DNA of 64,000 nucleotides from assembly GCA_030760725.1 (NCBI GenBank), contig JASWHV010000003.1, positions 58,480,517-58,544,516 of the forward strand, given 5' to 3'. The notes under the pieces are model-generated. The model did not search any database. It was not told the origin of the DNA and was given only the letters and a program-made list of their open reading frames with translations. The position numbers were made by a program, and so were the translations under genes. Source of the DNA: Neostapfia colusana. Taxonomy: Eukaryota; Streptophyta; Magnoliopsida; Poales; Poaceae. Below are positions 1-11,559 of this stretch, in pieces (the first letter of the stretch is position 1; each line of letters begins with the position of its first letter).

Positions 1-244
1 AAAAGTGGTTGCACTAAAGTGCCACCATGTTATTTATCTTGATTAAATTCTGATAGAAAGTACTTTGTCATTTTAGGTAAAAGAGTAAAAGGATGATAGA
101 AAAAATAGCATAATTAAATCACATCTTATGGACGAGATGGTGGCTTGTCAATACTACTAGGCTGTAGATGACCCAATCTTATTAATGGATCATGATTTGG
201 GGGAGACTAATAATATAGGAATTTTGTTCCATGCCTTGAGCCTC

Positions 245-1713
245 TATTCTGTCTTCAAAGAATTTTTTACAACAGACGGCCAGCACAACTACAACAGTGA
301 TGGCTACGTGCGTATGGCTAAACGCATGGTAAGTATATTTCAATGTTTGTTCATGTGTTGATAATATATTTCTTCAACTAACACGTATCTACAGGAGCGA
401 GAAACCGGTCAGGAGCCGACACCGACCGATGTTTGGAAGAGAGGTCACAGGGGAAATGAACCTTCCCAGCCTGGGTAGTGTAATCAGGTCACAGCCGACC
501 GACCGGTAAGTTTTCAAAATTTATCAATTTAATTATAAGTAATACTAGTATTTACACATTTGAATCATTTCTTTGTTTTTTAGGAAAAGTACGCACAGTA
601 GGTCAAGAAGATACATGGTGAAGGTTACGATTGGAAAACGCGCCAATCGAGCCTAGAGCCATGTACACAAGCGGCGGTGGGAAGGCCCATGGACGGTGAG
701 TTGGTCAACTGTTTCATTTTCTAAAACTTCCTTCTTCTACTTATTATTTTTCTATCTTTCGTAGGTTTGCCAATTTCGATGAAGTTGTCGACTCGAGGGC
801 GGCGCGGCCTTCGAGAGACACTCCATCGACGGAGGCTTCGTCCGTTGGGCCGCCAAGTGGCCGTTTGTCGCAGAGGAACTTGGAGTTCCGTGCCATGGAG
901 GATAGGCTTGCGCGGACCCAAGAGGAGCTAGACAGGACGAGGGCCGTCCAAGAGTACGAGGCCAACCTCATGGCCCAGATGCAGGCAACGATGGAGGTAA
1001 GTAATTTAAATTACTGTATTTAAAATTTTTAGCATTTCAGTAATATACATGTGTTCTAATATGTTGCAATGACAGGCTTTAGCTCGACAGAGCGGCCAAG
1101 AGCCCCCTTTTCCTTTGTGGCCGCAGCCGCCATAGGCGCCCTCGTCACAGCCGCCCCCAGCACAGGTACAAACGGCGAGAGAGAGAGAGAGAAGGGAGAG
1201 GGGGATGGGGAGAGGGTCAACGAGAGTGAGGGAGAGAGAAGGGAGAGGGGGATTGGGAGAGGGACAATGGGAGCGAGAGAGAGAGAGAGAGAAGGGAGAG
1301 GGGGATGGGGAGAGGGACAACGAGAGCGAGAGAGAGAGAGAAGGGAGAGGGGGATGGGGAGATGGACAACGAGAGCGAGAGAGAGAGAGAGAAGTGAGAG
1401 GGGGATGGGGAAAGGGTCAACGAGAGCGAGAGAAGGGAGAGGGGGATGGGGAGAGGGACAACGAGAGCGAGAGAGAGAGGGAGAAGGGAGAGGGGGATGG
1501 GGAGATGGACAACGAGAGCGAGAGAGAGAGAAGTGAGAGGGGGATGGGGAGAGGGACAACGAGAGCGAGAGAGAGAGAAGGGAGAGGGGGATGGGGAGAG
1601 GGATAATGAGAGCGAGAGAGAGATAGTGAAAGAGAGAGAGAGAGAATGAGGGAGAGAGAATGAGATATATATAAATTTTATTTACTTTGTAGGGTTCACC
1701 GACGGAGGCGTAG
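245..1713 (+). pseudogene. TNPA-like / plant En-Spm second gene (Transposase_24-like), spliced and broken
   Basis: Splice sites and reading frame give exons at about 245-328, 395-505, 584-695, 765-996, 1076-1165 and a short last exon from 1693. Donors are GTAAGT or GTGAG; acceptors end in TAG or CAG. The product has the look of plant CACTA second-ORF proteins: a GYVRMAKRM segment, then TPTDVWKRGHRG, VKKIHGEGYDW, and a C-terminal charged helical stretch (AMEDRLARTQEELDR) likely to form a coiled coil. In this family the protein binds subterminal repeats. TAG codons in the second, third and fifth exons, and a one-base loss near 643 that shifts the frame between the W-K-T and I-E-P-R segments, make it a pseudogene. 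Family assignment rests on recalled motif similarity; exon limits are my own reading. Confidence 0.65.
1164..1660 (+). repeat. GA-rich minisatellite, about 48-58-bp unit
   Basis: About nine imperfect head-to-tail units combine a (GA)n run, a GGGAGAGGGGGATGGGGAGA block and a GACAACGAGAGC block. The strand is almost pure purine apart from scattered T and C, so several frames stay open by composition alone and encode R/E/G-rich or S/L/P-rich strings. The array starts just after a plausible splice donor (cacag|gtacaaac at 1166) and ends before a plausible acceptor (ttgtag at 1692). I therefore read it as intronic sequence of the TNPA-like gene, not coding sequence. Confidence 0.8.
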
Positions 1714-1934
1714 ACTCTATCTCTGTAGCTACCGGCACCGGGAGGGAGGCGCAAAGACGATGTTCACGGCTCCGGAGGTTGTTGTGAGGGGATTGTGTAG
1801 CCGAGTGTTTTTAGATTTTCTTGGACTCTATGAATGAACTGTCGAATCTGTATATTATATTGTTTTGTATGTGTGAATGCCTGTTTCATTTTTCTCGGCT
1901 GGCAACTGTGCCATGGCAGCTAGTTTCAGTTTTT

Positions 1935-2375
1935 TTTTAAAATAAAACCATAACTTACGACAGCATGTATACCGGCCGTCGTAAGTTAGCCCTTGTTACT
2001 TGTGATGGCTGCAGTAGCCGTCATAAGTAAGCCCAAATAACTTACGACGGCCTGGACCTAGACGTTGTAAGTAACATGGTTACTTACGACTGCCGGGTTT
2101 CAGGCCGTCGTAAGTGGTATGGTCTAGCCTACCACGTGGCCCAGATGCTTACATACGACGGCTACGGGCCGCCGTCGTAAGTTGCAGAACGCCGTAGTAA
2201 GTTGCCTAACTTACGACGGTGGCCGTCATAAGTTACTTAACTTACGACCAAATCCTAACGACGGCTAAAAACCATCGTAATTAGGCTTAAACCATCATAA
2301 TTAAGCTAATTACGATGGTTTAGACCTTACTTACGACGGTTTTAGCCGGTGTAAGTGAGTCATATTGCTGTAGTG
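1935..2375. repeat. CACTA J subterminal repeats and right TIR
   Basis: More than fifteen short copies of an ACTTACGACGGC-like motif occur in direct and inverted orientation, ending with the terminal repeat (gctgtagtg at 2367-2375). In CACTA elements such arrays are the binding sites of the TNPA-type protein. Several adjacent copies are inverted and would fold into hairpins. Some copies have lost a CpG (TTACGATGG, TCATAAG). Confidence 0.85.
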
Positions 2376-2378
2376 AGG

Positions 2379-2930
2379 GCAGCGTGGCACGACAATGGCA
2401 GTAACAACACAGTCACAGCTGACCGTGTAGGACGCGGCAACAAGACAGATCCTTTTCCCGCTATCATTAACCGCAACTCGGTCTGAGGAGCCCGGCGCGT
2501 CAGGCGGCGTGCCTTAACTCCTTCGATAGCGAGCACTACAAGTAGCATTAACACCCTAGATCATGTATAGGGAATAGTCCACCGTGGGGCCACTTGTCGG
2601 GCCCTGGGTCTCAGTGTAATTGCCTGGCCTTGAGACATAAAAGGACCGGGCAACCTCCTAGAGAGGGATCTTCGACCCCTCAGTTCAAAACCCAACTCAC
2701 TCACACACACGCACAAGCACAAGCAATACAACTCACTCCCGTGGATGTAGGGTTTTACGCTCCAGCAGCCCGAACCACGTAAATCCTGGTGTTCATCCCT
2801 GTTCTTCAAGCTCGATCAATCTAGGGACATTAGCCCCTCCAAACAACAAACCTCCGCGGACAGCTCTAGTAGCAGTACCGGGGGAAGTGTCATGAAAAAC
2901 ACTTCGACATTTGTCACACCGGATAGTGAT
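2379..2930 (+). mobile_element. LTR-like segment of a Tat-type gypsy element
   Basis: This segment has LTR-like features: a TATA-like cataaaagg at about 2636, a downstream CA-rich leader (cacacacgcacaagcac), and a terminus-like stretch (gggttttacgctccagcagcccgaacc at about 2748) that resembles U5 of grass gypsy elements. No second LTR copy is present, so its limits and TSD cannot be set. It is followed directly by a gypsy RT/RNase H scrap, consistent with a much-deleted element. Confidence 0.4.
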
Positions 2931-2939
2931 GATAAATGC

Positions 2940-3214
2940 ATCTCACATCGGGGAATCGAAGCTAACCCAGAGAAGATAAAGGCAATTGAAGTGATTCAGC
3001 CACCTGCCCGCATCAAGGACGTGCAGAAGCTCACAGGTTGCTTGGCTACGTCGGTTTATCTCTAGACTAGCTGAGCGGGCTCTCCTGTTCTTCAAGTTTC
3101 TACGCAGGTTCGGACCCTTTGTCTCAACCGAGGAGGCAGATGAGGCGTTCCAGGAGCTGAAGAAGTACCTCACAACGCTGTCTATCATGGTGGCTCCGAA
3201 ACAAGGCGAGCCTC
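2940..3214 (+). pseudogene. gypsy (Tat-like) RT-connection/RNase H fragment
   Basis: The translation begins GIEANPEKIKAIE and continues through RIKDVQKLTG, the segment linking reverse transcriptase to RNase H in Tat-lineage gypsy polyproteins. After a frameshift near 3045 it resumes as RFISRLAERAL, EEADEAFQELKKYLTT and VAPKQGEPL. All catalytic motifs are missing. The fragment stops abruptly at 3214, where an unrelated LTR (K) begins with TGTGAGG, so K probably inserted into it. Confidence 0.7.
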
Positions 3215-4770
3215 TGTGAGGACCCGACGGTCCCTACAATCCAGGATCTCGCTGCGGGGTGCTGCGATAGACAACACCGGATAACATGTGAAAAAGGCAA
3301 TAAGCGGAAGCTAAATTTTTTTACATAAACTTGTTTATCAACATTGTCACATCAAAATAGTGTAAAAGTCTACACTCACGGGCGTAGGCTAAGCAAAAGC
3401 TCTCACGTTCAGCCCGTGAACATGATCACAGTAGCACACACGCACACACTAACACGGTGGCGTGCACGGCTCCCATTCGACGGTGGTTCCCTCTTGGGGG
3501 TCCTTCTCCTCCTCGGGAGCCTCCTTCTCATAGAACCCTGCAAACACTTCAGCTACAAGCAGTGATCACGATGGCTCAGCAAGACTGACCCGTCACACCT
3601 AAACATGTAAGTCTACCTGCTGGATTTGCAGTGTATAATAGGAAAGTATGTTGCATAAGACACGCCTAATTAGTTGACTCTTACTTTCAAGTTTTAGCCT
3701 CAAGTTAGTGGAGAACCTTGTGCTAAGACACATAAGAAATACGAAATAATACAAGAAACACATTTCTCTTATGTGCTTTGCCTAAGGTTGAAAAGAACTC
3801 TGATTTGCTCTAAAGTAAAGCAATTCATTAACAATCAACGTAAAGCTTTCAACCAGCAACTTTTATCATGACATCTAGCCTGTTCTTTCTACGTCACGGT
3901 ACAGTGAACAAGTGGTACTCACTGACCGCGAGGGACGGCGATTATAATCGATTTACACCTGCAGGGTTTCCCGAATAACCCATCACGTACGCCCGTACTC
4001 GATGTTGCCTACCGCAACCATCACGAATGTCGTATGCAACCACCTTTCATCCATTAGCCAAGTGTTGAACCGGTCCTATCGTCTCGAGCAGGAGGTCTCT
4101 ACGCGGAGCATCCTCGGTGCCCACTAGCTGATTTACACCTCGCTGCTCTCAACCTACCCTCTGTATGACAATCAATGCCTCAACATAGCTACCCGAATTA
4201 CATCGGTTTCCCGGTTCCCATATAGTCGGTAGGTCTTCGGTACTATTCTAGCTTGTTCAACAGGCCCACACATGGCTCGGTCCTCAATCGACACAAGCAG
4301 AGCTATGGCACCCAGGTCCCAAAGTCCTACTGCCCTTACTCTCCGCTCGGTCTCATTTTCTTGCCATGTGATTCATTGTCTATCTTTCTAACCGAGTGGT
4401 GTGCCTCTAGGCTATTCTCGCGAGTAGTTCCAACTACTCGACTTATAACGAATCCTATACCATTTAAGCATTGCAGTGGCTACTCGAGGTTCAAATGTTA
4501 AACCCAAAACCCCTGGTTCTCTTGGCTATGCAAGTGGATTTCCAATTAGGACTCTAATGCTAGTAGAAAATGCATAAGGTAAGTGATCAAAACATAAGAC
4601 TTTATAAATGGGTTAATATAAACCGGAGCTTGACTTGCTGCTGGTCGTCGACTAAATGTTCTTGCGGAGTAATAAAGTCCAGAACCACCCAGGGCCGCGA
4701 AAGCTGCTTGGCCTAGTACAGTTTGATGGGTTCCTGCAGCCATACATGGCCGAAAGTAGTTCAATTTAGG
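3215..4770 (-). mobile_element. LTR fragment K (gypsy, minus orientation)
   Basis: Begins TGTGAGGACCC at 3215, the mirror of an LTR terminus ending in ...CA on the minus strand. It shares a string of blocks with the LTR of element H: 'ggctcagcaaga', 'acacgcct(a)a..agttga', 'gtgaacaag', a 'gcgagtag..tccaactactcgactt' block, 'ggctatgcaagtgg', and 'aaaccgg(a/g)gcttg' near 4620. It therefore belongs to the same long-LTR gypsy group as H and D. No internal coding region adjoins it, so it is a solo or truncated LTR. The right limit is uncertain. Confidence 0.55.
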
Positions 4771-5830
4771 TCAACAAGAAAAACCTGTGCAGCAACAACC
4801 CAGATTTGTTTTAAATGAAGAAGCCGAAAACATCAGTTTGCTTGCTCTCTTTTTTCGTTTCTCATTCGGTGTATAGATACACTACGGTTTGCTTTGCTGT
4901 TCTATTTCCCAACTCCTAATACATGGCCAACAAAAAAGACTCCTAATACGTGGCCAAACACAGTAGTGTATGTAGAACAAAATTGATTTATATTATCTTT
5001 CCAAATATGTTTAAAACAAGTCAAAGTTAGGGCGATATGGAAATGGTCGCTGCGCTTGGCATAGTCAAAACAACTTTCTTATTATAGTCTGGCTTGACCA
5101 GAGAGTTATTTTACATAAGCCTCTGGACATGTCCCCTAAGGCATAAATATAGAGTCATGAAGAAGTTATCTTACTATCTTGCTAAAGGTAATATTGTACA
5201 TTCTCTGCAGAGCATATCTATCTTGATAGCTGTATCACGGTCAAAGACATGCTACAGTAAAAAATGACAATGACTAATTTTATTTAGATCCTTCATGTGT
5301 GAGTGAGTAGTAGATATCCGTGTTTTTAAAGGTGTTTGGAGAAGGCCAAGAGTTGTAGAACCTTGTGTTTAAAGACCCATTTAAAAAATTGGGAACTAGT
5401 GGGATAGACGTATCTTCCCTAGACCAATCCACATTTTGTATTTTAGGAATGATTTATGTCTCTACAAATAGGGTTTCGCTCCATGGTCAGGTTGCCTGTG
5501 ATAATGTGTCCATATCCGCTTCACCCTTTTCTTGTTTTAGGTGTGAAACCTATGAGCAATTGGTATTTACTCTTTATGTACCTTGTAAGACATATACTAC
5601 GTCTAATAATGAATAAAGAGTTATTATTATGATATCATCTATGAATGTACGTATCGACTACTTATATAGAGATAGATTGATACGGTAAACACGTGGAAAG
5701 CAGCCAAATAGGAACTGTGTCCTCACACTCTCAACCGGGTCACCTAATCGTCGCCATGCTCGCTCAGTTACTTGTTTACTGTTACAGGCTGGGCCACATT
5801 CTTTGCCATCAGCATCCTGCCACAAACTGA
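4771..5830. other. Unassigned AT-rich stretch
   Basis: No gene or element recognised. Visible are a short tandem duplication (ctcctaatac(a/g)tggcca, 4912-4956) and several open stretches under 85 codons with no familiar motif. The segment at 5365-5616 ends in a polyadenylation-like aataatgaataaag and could be the 3' end of a decayed transcribed element, but nothing identifies it. Confidence 0.4.
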
Positions 5831-6673
5831 GTTTAAATCAAGATTCTGGCAAAAATTACATGAGTCTATGGGAACTCGATTAAATTTCAGTTCCGCATAT
5901 CATCTACAAACTGATGGGCAGACCGAAAGGACCAACCAAATTCCTGAAGATATGCTTAGAGCTTGTGCACTTAAAAATAGTAGGAGTTGGGATAAAAATT
6001 TGCCATATGCGGAATTTTCCTACAATAACAGTTATCAGGCAAGTATGAAAATGCCTCCATTTGAGGCATTATATGGAAGAAAATATAGAACTCCTTTGTT
6101 TCGGGATCAAATAGGTGACAATAAAGTGTTTGGACCAGAAATATTAAGAGATGCAGAAAAGAAAGTAAAAGAAATCTGTAATAATTTAAAGATAGCTCAA
6201 ACAAGACAAAAGAGTTATGCAGACACAAGGCAAAGGGAACTAATTTTGAAGTAGGAGATTATGTGTATCTCAAGGTGTCACCCATGCGTGGACTTAGGAG
6301 ATTTAAAGTAAGAGGAAAGCTAGCACCTCGGTATATCGGACCATTCAAGATACTGGAACGCAAAGGAGAGGTAGCATATCAGTTGGAGATACCTTCTCGA
6401 TTGTCAGATGTACACAACGTGTTTCATGTATCACAACTTAAGAAGTGTTTGAGAACTACAGAAGAGCAATTGCCAATGGAAGAATTGGATGTACAAGAAG
6501 ATCTTTCATATATCGAGTACCAAGTCAGGATTCTTGACACGATGGAAAAGATTACAAGAAACAAAAGAATTCGTATGTGCAAAGTTTAATGGAAACATCA
6601 TTTAGAGGCAGGGGCCATATGGGAAAGAGAAGATGAACTTAAGTCACAATTTCCTAATCTATTTCCTTTGTAA
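5831..6673 (+). pseudogene. gypsy G integrase C-terminal half and chromodomain-like tail
   Basis: Starts inside the integrase core at SRFWQKLHESMGTRL and runs through the catalytic-Glu region (DGQTERTNQ), the SYNNSYQASMKM segment, the GPF-type motif (RYIGPFKILERKGEVAYQLE), VHNVFHVSQLKKCL, and a chromodomain-like end (VRILDTMEKITRNK...FPNLFPL). A frameshift near 6250 separates the two halves, and a TAA at about 6587 interrupts the tail. Upstream gag, protease, RT and RNase H are missing, so the copy is 5'-truncated. It closely resembles the pol C-terminus of element C and is followed by a polypurine tract and LTR start. Confidence 0.85.
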
Positions 6674-6697
6674 ACCCCAATCTCGAGGACGAGATTT

Positions 6698-6715
6698 TTC
6701 TTAAGGGGGGTAGGA
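6698..6715 (+). other. Polypurine tract of gypsy G
   Basis: A purine run with a GGGGGG core (cttaaggggggtagga) immediately precedes the LTR start at 6716 (tggtaacaaccc). In gypsy elements this primes plus-strand DNA synthesis. Confidence 0.7.
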
Positions 6716-6795
6716 TGGTAACAACCCAAAATTTACACCAAATGGACCAAAACCCTCCTCTCTCTCTCTGTCCCTTTCGTCACTGCCAAGTAACC
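6716..6795 (+). mobile_element. gypsy G 3' LTR, first 80 bp, interrupted by element F
   Basis: LTR start following the G polypurine tract. It is cut at 6795 by insertion of element F; its last five bases (taacc) match caacc at 11987-11991 with one difference, the target-site duplication of F. The LTR probably resumes after 11986. Confidence 0.7.
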
Positions 6796-7203
6796 TGTCA
6801 AAGGCAGCAATCCCGAGGGCAGGTGGACCTCGGCTACGTAGGACGTAGCCGCTATCCGTGATGGCTGGTCGGGTTATACCCCCTTGCCGCTGTCCTTCGT
6901 CGGTGGGTTATTCCCCCTGCCACCGGCTTAGGTAGAAGAGGAGAGGGGATAGATGGTAATATCTTTCTTATTCCCAAGTGTTTGATTACATGCCTATCTA
7001 TAGCCTACGGCTCAACCAAAAGGAGTAACAAACTCCACTAATTATTGATTACCAAAAATAGCTAAAATATCTCCTACTTTCCCTCCTAGCCACTGTTGGA
7101 GATCGTGGCCTGCGTGCTTGCCACACGCGCAGCAGCGCGTTCATTGGCTCGGCGCACTTCACGGGCCCTATGGCGCCTGGTGTAAACTTGTTTGAACTTG
7201 ACA
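6796..7203 (-). repeat. 3' LTR of F
   Basis: 408 bp, matching 11579-11986. On the element strand it starts TGTCAAGTTC directly after a polypurine tract and ends CTTTGACA. It includes the last ~40 codons and the stop (7086) of the polyprotein, so coding sequence runs into the LTR. Confidence 0.92.
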
Positions 7204-10200
7204 TCTCCCTCCCCGTCGAGGGCCAGCTCGTCCTCGAGCTGGAATTGGGGAAACTTGGCGCGGAAAGGCGCGACGTCTTCCCAGGTCGCTGATGCTGCCG
7301 ACGTGCCTTTCCACTGGATGAGCACCTGATGTACGCCGCGAGCCAGTCGGTACCACACCGCGCGTTCAGGTTCTGGGCTAATGGCGCCATGATGCATGAG
7401 CGGCAATGGTGGAGGCGCTGTTGGTGGCGACCCCTGGAACTTCTTGAGTAGTCCCACATGGAACACATTGTGGATGCGGGCGCGGGGCGGAAGCTCCAGC
7501 CGGACGGCGACCTCGTTGATGAGTTCGACGACACGGTACGGCCCGACGAAGCGCGGCTTCAGTTTGCCGCCCACAGCCTGAGGAAGAGATGACGCCGCAC
7601 GCTGACGTAGTCGAAGCAGCGCCCCATCACCGACCTGATAGGTGACCGCGCGGTGCGTACGGTCGTAGTGGCGCTTCTGGTACTCCTGTGCCTGCTCCAG
7701 GCGGTGACGGATGTCGGCCAGGAACTCCGCGCGCTCCTCCATGCTCTTGGCGACGGCCAGCACCCTGGTTTCCCTGGGTTCATAGGACCGGATGGAGGAA
7801 GGACCACGCCCATAGACCACGCGGAAGGGGGTGTCCCGCAGGGACGTCTGGTACGCCATGTTGAAGAGGAACTCCGCCCAGGGAAGCCACCGGAGCCACT
7901 CACGCGGCCTGTCTCCTGTCAAGCACCGCAGGTACATGAGGATGACGCGGTTGGCCGACTCGGACTGCCCGTCGGACTGGGGGTGGAACGCCGTGGTCAT
8001 CTGCAGCTTGGTCCCCATCAGACGCATCAACTCCTGCCAGAACGTTGACGTGAACAACGTGTCCCGGTCAAAGACCATGGACTGTGGGATCCCATGGAGG
8101 CGGACAATGTCGTTGAAGAAGGCCTGAGCGACAGATTCAGCGGAGTACGGGTGTGCCAGTGGGATGAAATGGCAGTACTTGCTGAACCGATCCATCACAG
8201 TGAGGATCACTGACTTGCCGCGGACCCGTGGTAGCGCCTCCACAAAGTCTAGCGCGACATCAGTCCACACGCCCTGGGGCGTCGGCAGCGGAAGAAGGAG
8301 ACCCGCCGGGTGCAGGTGCTCGGACTTGTAGCGTTGGCAGACTTCACACGTACGCACGCGTTCCTGCACAACTTGCTTCATGTTATGAAATTGGAAGTCA
8401 CGGCGCAGCCTGTGTAGCGTCCGCTGTATGCCTTCGTGTCCGTCCTCATGGATGGCCCCTACGATCTCTTGGAGCAGCGGGGAGTCGGCCGGAACGTACA
8501 GCCGCCCGGAAAATTGCCCCAGGCCGTCCACCAGCGCCCAGGGAGCCAGTCGGGTGCCCGCCGTGATCTCACCTCGGAGTGCGACAAGGGCTGGGTGGTC
8601 CAGCTGGGCCTGCCGGAGCTTGTCGATGAAGTCGAAGCGCGGAGCAGAGAGGGTAAGGAGCTCTCCCTCCACGGTGTCACGCCGGGACAGCGCGTCAGTG
8701 ATGGCGTTCGTCGCGCCCGGCTTGTACTCAACGGAGAAGTCGAAGCCCAGCAACTTGCCAACCCAGTGGTGCTGTGGAATGGTGGCCAAGCGCTGGTCCA
8801 GCAGATACTTCAAGCTGTAGTGATCCGTCTTGACGGTGAAGCGGCGCCCCAAGAGGTATGGCCGCCAGTGGCGCACCGCCTGGACCAAGCCAATGAGCTC
8901 ACGCTTGTAGGCTGCCAGGGCGTGATGTCGAGGCGCCACCGGCCGACTGAAGAAGGCGATCGGATGCCCCTCCTGGATGAGGACAGCACCAAACCCATGA
9001 GACGACGCGTCGCACTCGACGACAAAGGGCTTGTTGAAATCCGGCATAGCGAGCACCGGCGCCGAGGTGACCGCCTCCTTGAGGGCGAGGAAGGCCGAGG
9101 CAGCCTCAGAACCCCACGCAAAGCCCTCCTTCTTGAGTAGCGCGGTGAGTGGCACGGCGATGGAGCCGTAGTTGTGGATGATCTTGCGGTAGTATCCCGC
9201 GAGCCCGAGGAAGCCACGCACCGCCCGCGCCAAACGGGGTCCCGGCCAGTCGTGAATGGCCTGCACCTTGGCGGAGTCCATGGCCACCCCTGCCTCCGAG
9301 ATCGTGTGGCCGAGGTAGGCGACTGAGGAGACCCCGAACGCACACTTGGAGCGCTTGACAAAGAGGGTGTGCCGACGAAGCTCGCTAAGGACAGCTCGAA
9401 GGTGACGCAGGTGGTCGGCCCATGACTTGCTGTAGATCAAGATGTCGTCAAAGAAAACAAGTACAAACCGGCGAAGGAACGGGCGCAAGACGTCGTTCAT
9501 GAGCACCTGAAATGTGGCCAGGGCGTTGCAGAGTCCGAACGGCATCACCAGGAATTCATAGAGGCCGTCGTGTGTACGGAACACCGTCTTGTGAACATCC
9601 TCCGGCCTCATGCGCACTTGGTGGTACCCCGACCGCAAGTCCAGTTTGGTGAATTACTTGGCGCCATGGAGCTCATCCAAGAGCTCGTCGACGACGGGGA
9701 TTGGGAACGCGTCCTTGACCGTCACCGTGTTGAGGGCACGGTAGTCGATGCAGAAACGCCACGAGGCGTCTGGCTTCTTGACGAGGAGAATGCAGAGTCC
9801 CTGCGCCGGATGATGCCGTTCACGAGCATGTTCTCGCACTGCTTCTCCAGCTCCGTCTTGTGGGCGGCCGGATATCTGTAGGGCCGCACTGCCACCGGCG
9901 CGGTGTCCGGCTTCAGGATGATGCGGTGCGTCCGGCCACGCGCAGGCGGTAGGCCTGTCGGCTCGGCGAACACGTCGGCGAAGGATGCAAGCAGCTCATC
10001 GAGGAGGGGTTCCGTTACCAAGGCAGAGTGGATGCGCGGCGGTGTCGGCGACGCGACGCTGCGCCAGCAGACCTGATGGTCCTCCATCATGAACTCCATG
10101 GTCCCGGCGGCCACATTCCAGATAATCTTACCCAATGTAGCCAGCCATTGAGTGCCGAGCACCAGGTCATAGCCGGCCAGCGGCATGATGTATAAGTCGA

Positions 10201-11447
10201 CCACGAACCGCCGGTTGTCGATGACGACGGGCACCTGGCGCAGAACGCCTGGGCAGGTGATCCGTTCGCCGTTGGTGACGGTCGCCGTTAGTCGAGGCCG
10301 AGGCGCGACGGGCAGGCCGGCCCGCTGTGCTGCCGCCTCGCTGATGAAGCAGTGGGTGGAGCCCGTGTCGATGAGGGCGATCAACGTGGCCGCGCCCACC
10401 TGTACCTCAAGTTGTAGAGTACCGCACACTGGAACGCCGGCGACGGCGTGGAGGGAATAGACGGGTGCCTCCTCAGTGGGCTCGTCCTCGGCCAGTTCGA
10501 CGCTGGCGATGTAGAAGATGCGGCGGCAGACTCTGTTGTGGCCGTGTGAGTATGGCTCGTTGCAGTTATAGCAGAGGCCGAGGCGGCGCCGTTCCGCCTG
10601 CTCCTCCGTCGAGAGGCGCTTGCTCCCGCCGCGTGGTGGTGGTGGCGCCGGCAGTGCCAGGGGCGGCACCTGGGGTGCGGGCAGCGTCTGAACCGCAGGC
10701 GCCGGTTGAGCGGTTGTAGGGAGGGCCACCAGGACGCCTGGACGCGGCGCGAGCGGTGGTCCGAGCGAGCGCGGCGCAGCCCTGCCGTGGGCGGAGTTGA
10801 GACGGTCCAGCTCGACCAGTTCCAACGCCCGTGCCAGGTTCATGGCCGCCGCGAGGGACTCCGGGCCGTGGATGTGCACCTGGTGGCTGAGCGGTGGCAG
10901 CAACCCGCCGGTGTAGAGTTGCACCCGTTGGCCTTCCTGGAGCCGGCCAAGGAAGAAGCGGCTGGAAGCGGTTGGAGTATTCCTCGACCGTCCCCGTGTG
11001 GCGGCACTCGGTGAGCTCGAACAGGGGGGCGGATCGCAGCGCCGGACCGAAACGCAGGTTCAGAAGTTCCTTGAAACGCCCCCATGGCGGCATGCCCTCG
11101 TCCTCCTGGAGCTGGACGAACCAGAGTTGAGCCACATCCTCCAGGTTGTACGATGCCATCCACACTTTCTCCTCCGGCATGGTACGTTGCTGGCGGAAAT
11201 ACGATTCGCACCGATTGATGAAAATCAGTGGGTCGGACTTGCCGTCGTAGCGCCGAAAGTACATCTTCTGGAACCACGGGGGGCGATCCGTGTGGTGTTG
11301 GCCGTCGTGGTTGGTGCTGGAGTTGGTCGACGAGCCGACCTTCTCCTTCATGCCCGCCATGTCGGTCTGCATCTTCGACATCTCGGTGGTCAGGGACTTG
11401 AGCATCTTCATCACATTGGCCATGGTGGGTTGATCGTCATCGCCCAT
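7086..11447 (-). pseudogene. F gag-pol polyprotein (gag, protease, RT, RNase H, integrase, chromodomain), broken
   Basis: Gag starts at 11447 (MGDDDQPTMAN) with a coiled-coil-like N-terminus and a Retrotrans_gag core (FRRYDGKSDPLIFINRCESYF). The frame shifts near 10950. The second frame (to 9722) holds a variant zinc knuckle (CYNCNEPYSHGHNRVC) and the protease site ALIDTGSTHCFIS near 10365. A shift near 9800 and a TAA near 9653 (just before FTKLDLRSGY) interrupt RT. The main frame (9638-7086, 850 codons) holds RT with FFDDILIYS, RNase H (VVECDASSHG, TDHYSLKYLL), integrase with zinc-binding H/C residues and catalytic D, D, E (ALDFVEALP; VFDRDTLFT; DGQSESANR), a GPY-type motif (FVGPYRVVELI), and a chromodomain-like end (VLIQWKG...ATWED...FPQFQLEDEL). 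Pol ends within the LTR. In total: two frameshifts and one stop. Confidence 0.92.
7204..7215 (-). other. Polypurine tract of F
   Basis: On the minus strand, ACGGGGAGGGAGA sits immediately before the LTR start TGTCAAG. Its position fixes the LTR boundary at 7203, about 130 bp further into the element than the homology near the pol stop codon might first suggest. Confidence 0.75.
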
Positions 11448-11559
11448 GACTGACGGTGCGGGCGTTGCCGTGGACGTCGAGGGAGGAGATGGAGGCGGCG
11501 GCTGGGATGGTGGTGAGGCTGCGGTGGAAGATTGGGTGGAGGTGGTGGAAGAGGATCGA

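Larger units (their letters stand above)
1..2375 (+). mobile_element. CACTA element J, 3' part (5' part outside window)
   Basis: This is the 3' portion of a CACTA (En/Spm) DNA transposon. It contains the exons of a TNPA-like second gene, then about 440 bp of subterminal repeats built on a TTACGACGG core in both orientations, then a terminal inverted repeat that reads CACTACAG inward from position 2375 on the minus strand. The next three bases (agg) are the candidate target-site duplication, but the other end lies outside the window, so it cannot be checked. The TNP2-type transposase of this copy would lie to the left. The element is decayed: the second gene carries nonsense and frameshift lesions. 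Confidence 0.85.

Noticed and set aside
1056..1754. Long open frames on both strands (up to 232 codons) over the GA-rich array
   Set aside because: They encode only RERE/GWGEG or SLSLS/PSP strings produced by the purine minisatellite; several overlapping frames are open at once and splice signals flank the array.
5365..5616. 83-codon frame as a small host gene
   Set aside because: No motif, no promoter or splice context that I can support, and AT-rich surroundings; left as unassigned.
8436..9361. Open frames of 180-234 codons antisense or shifted to F pol
   Set aside because: They are shadows of the GC-rich 850-codon pol frame on the minus strand and have no motif of their own.
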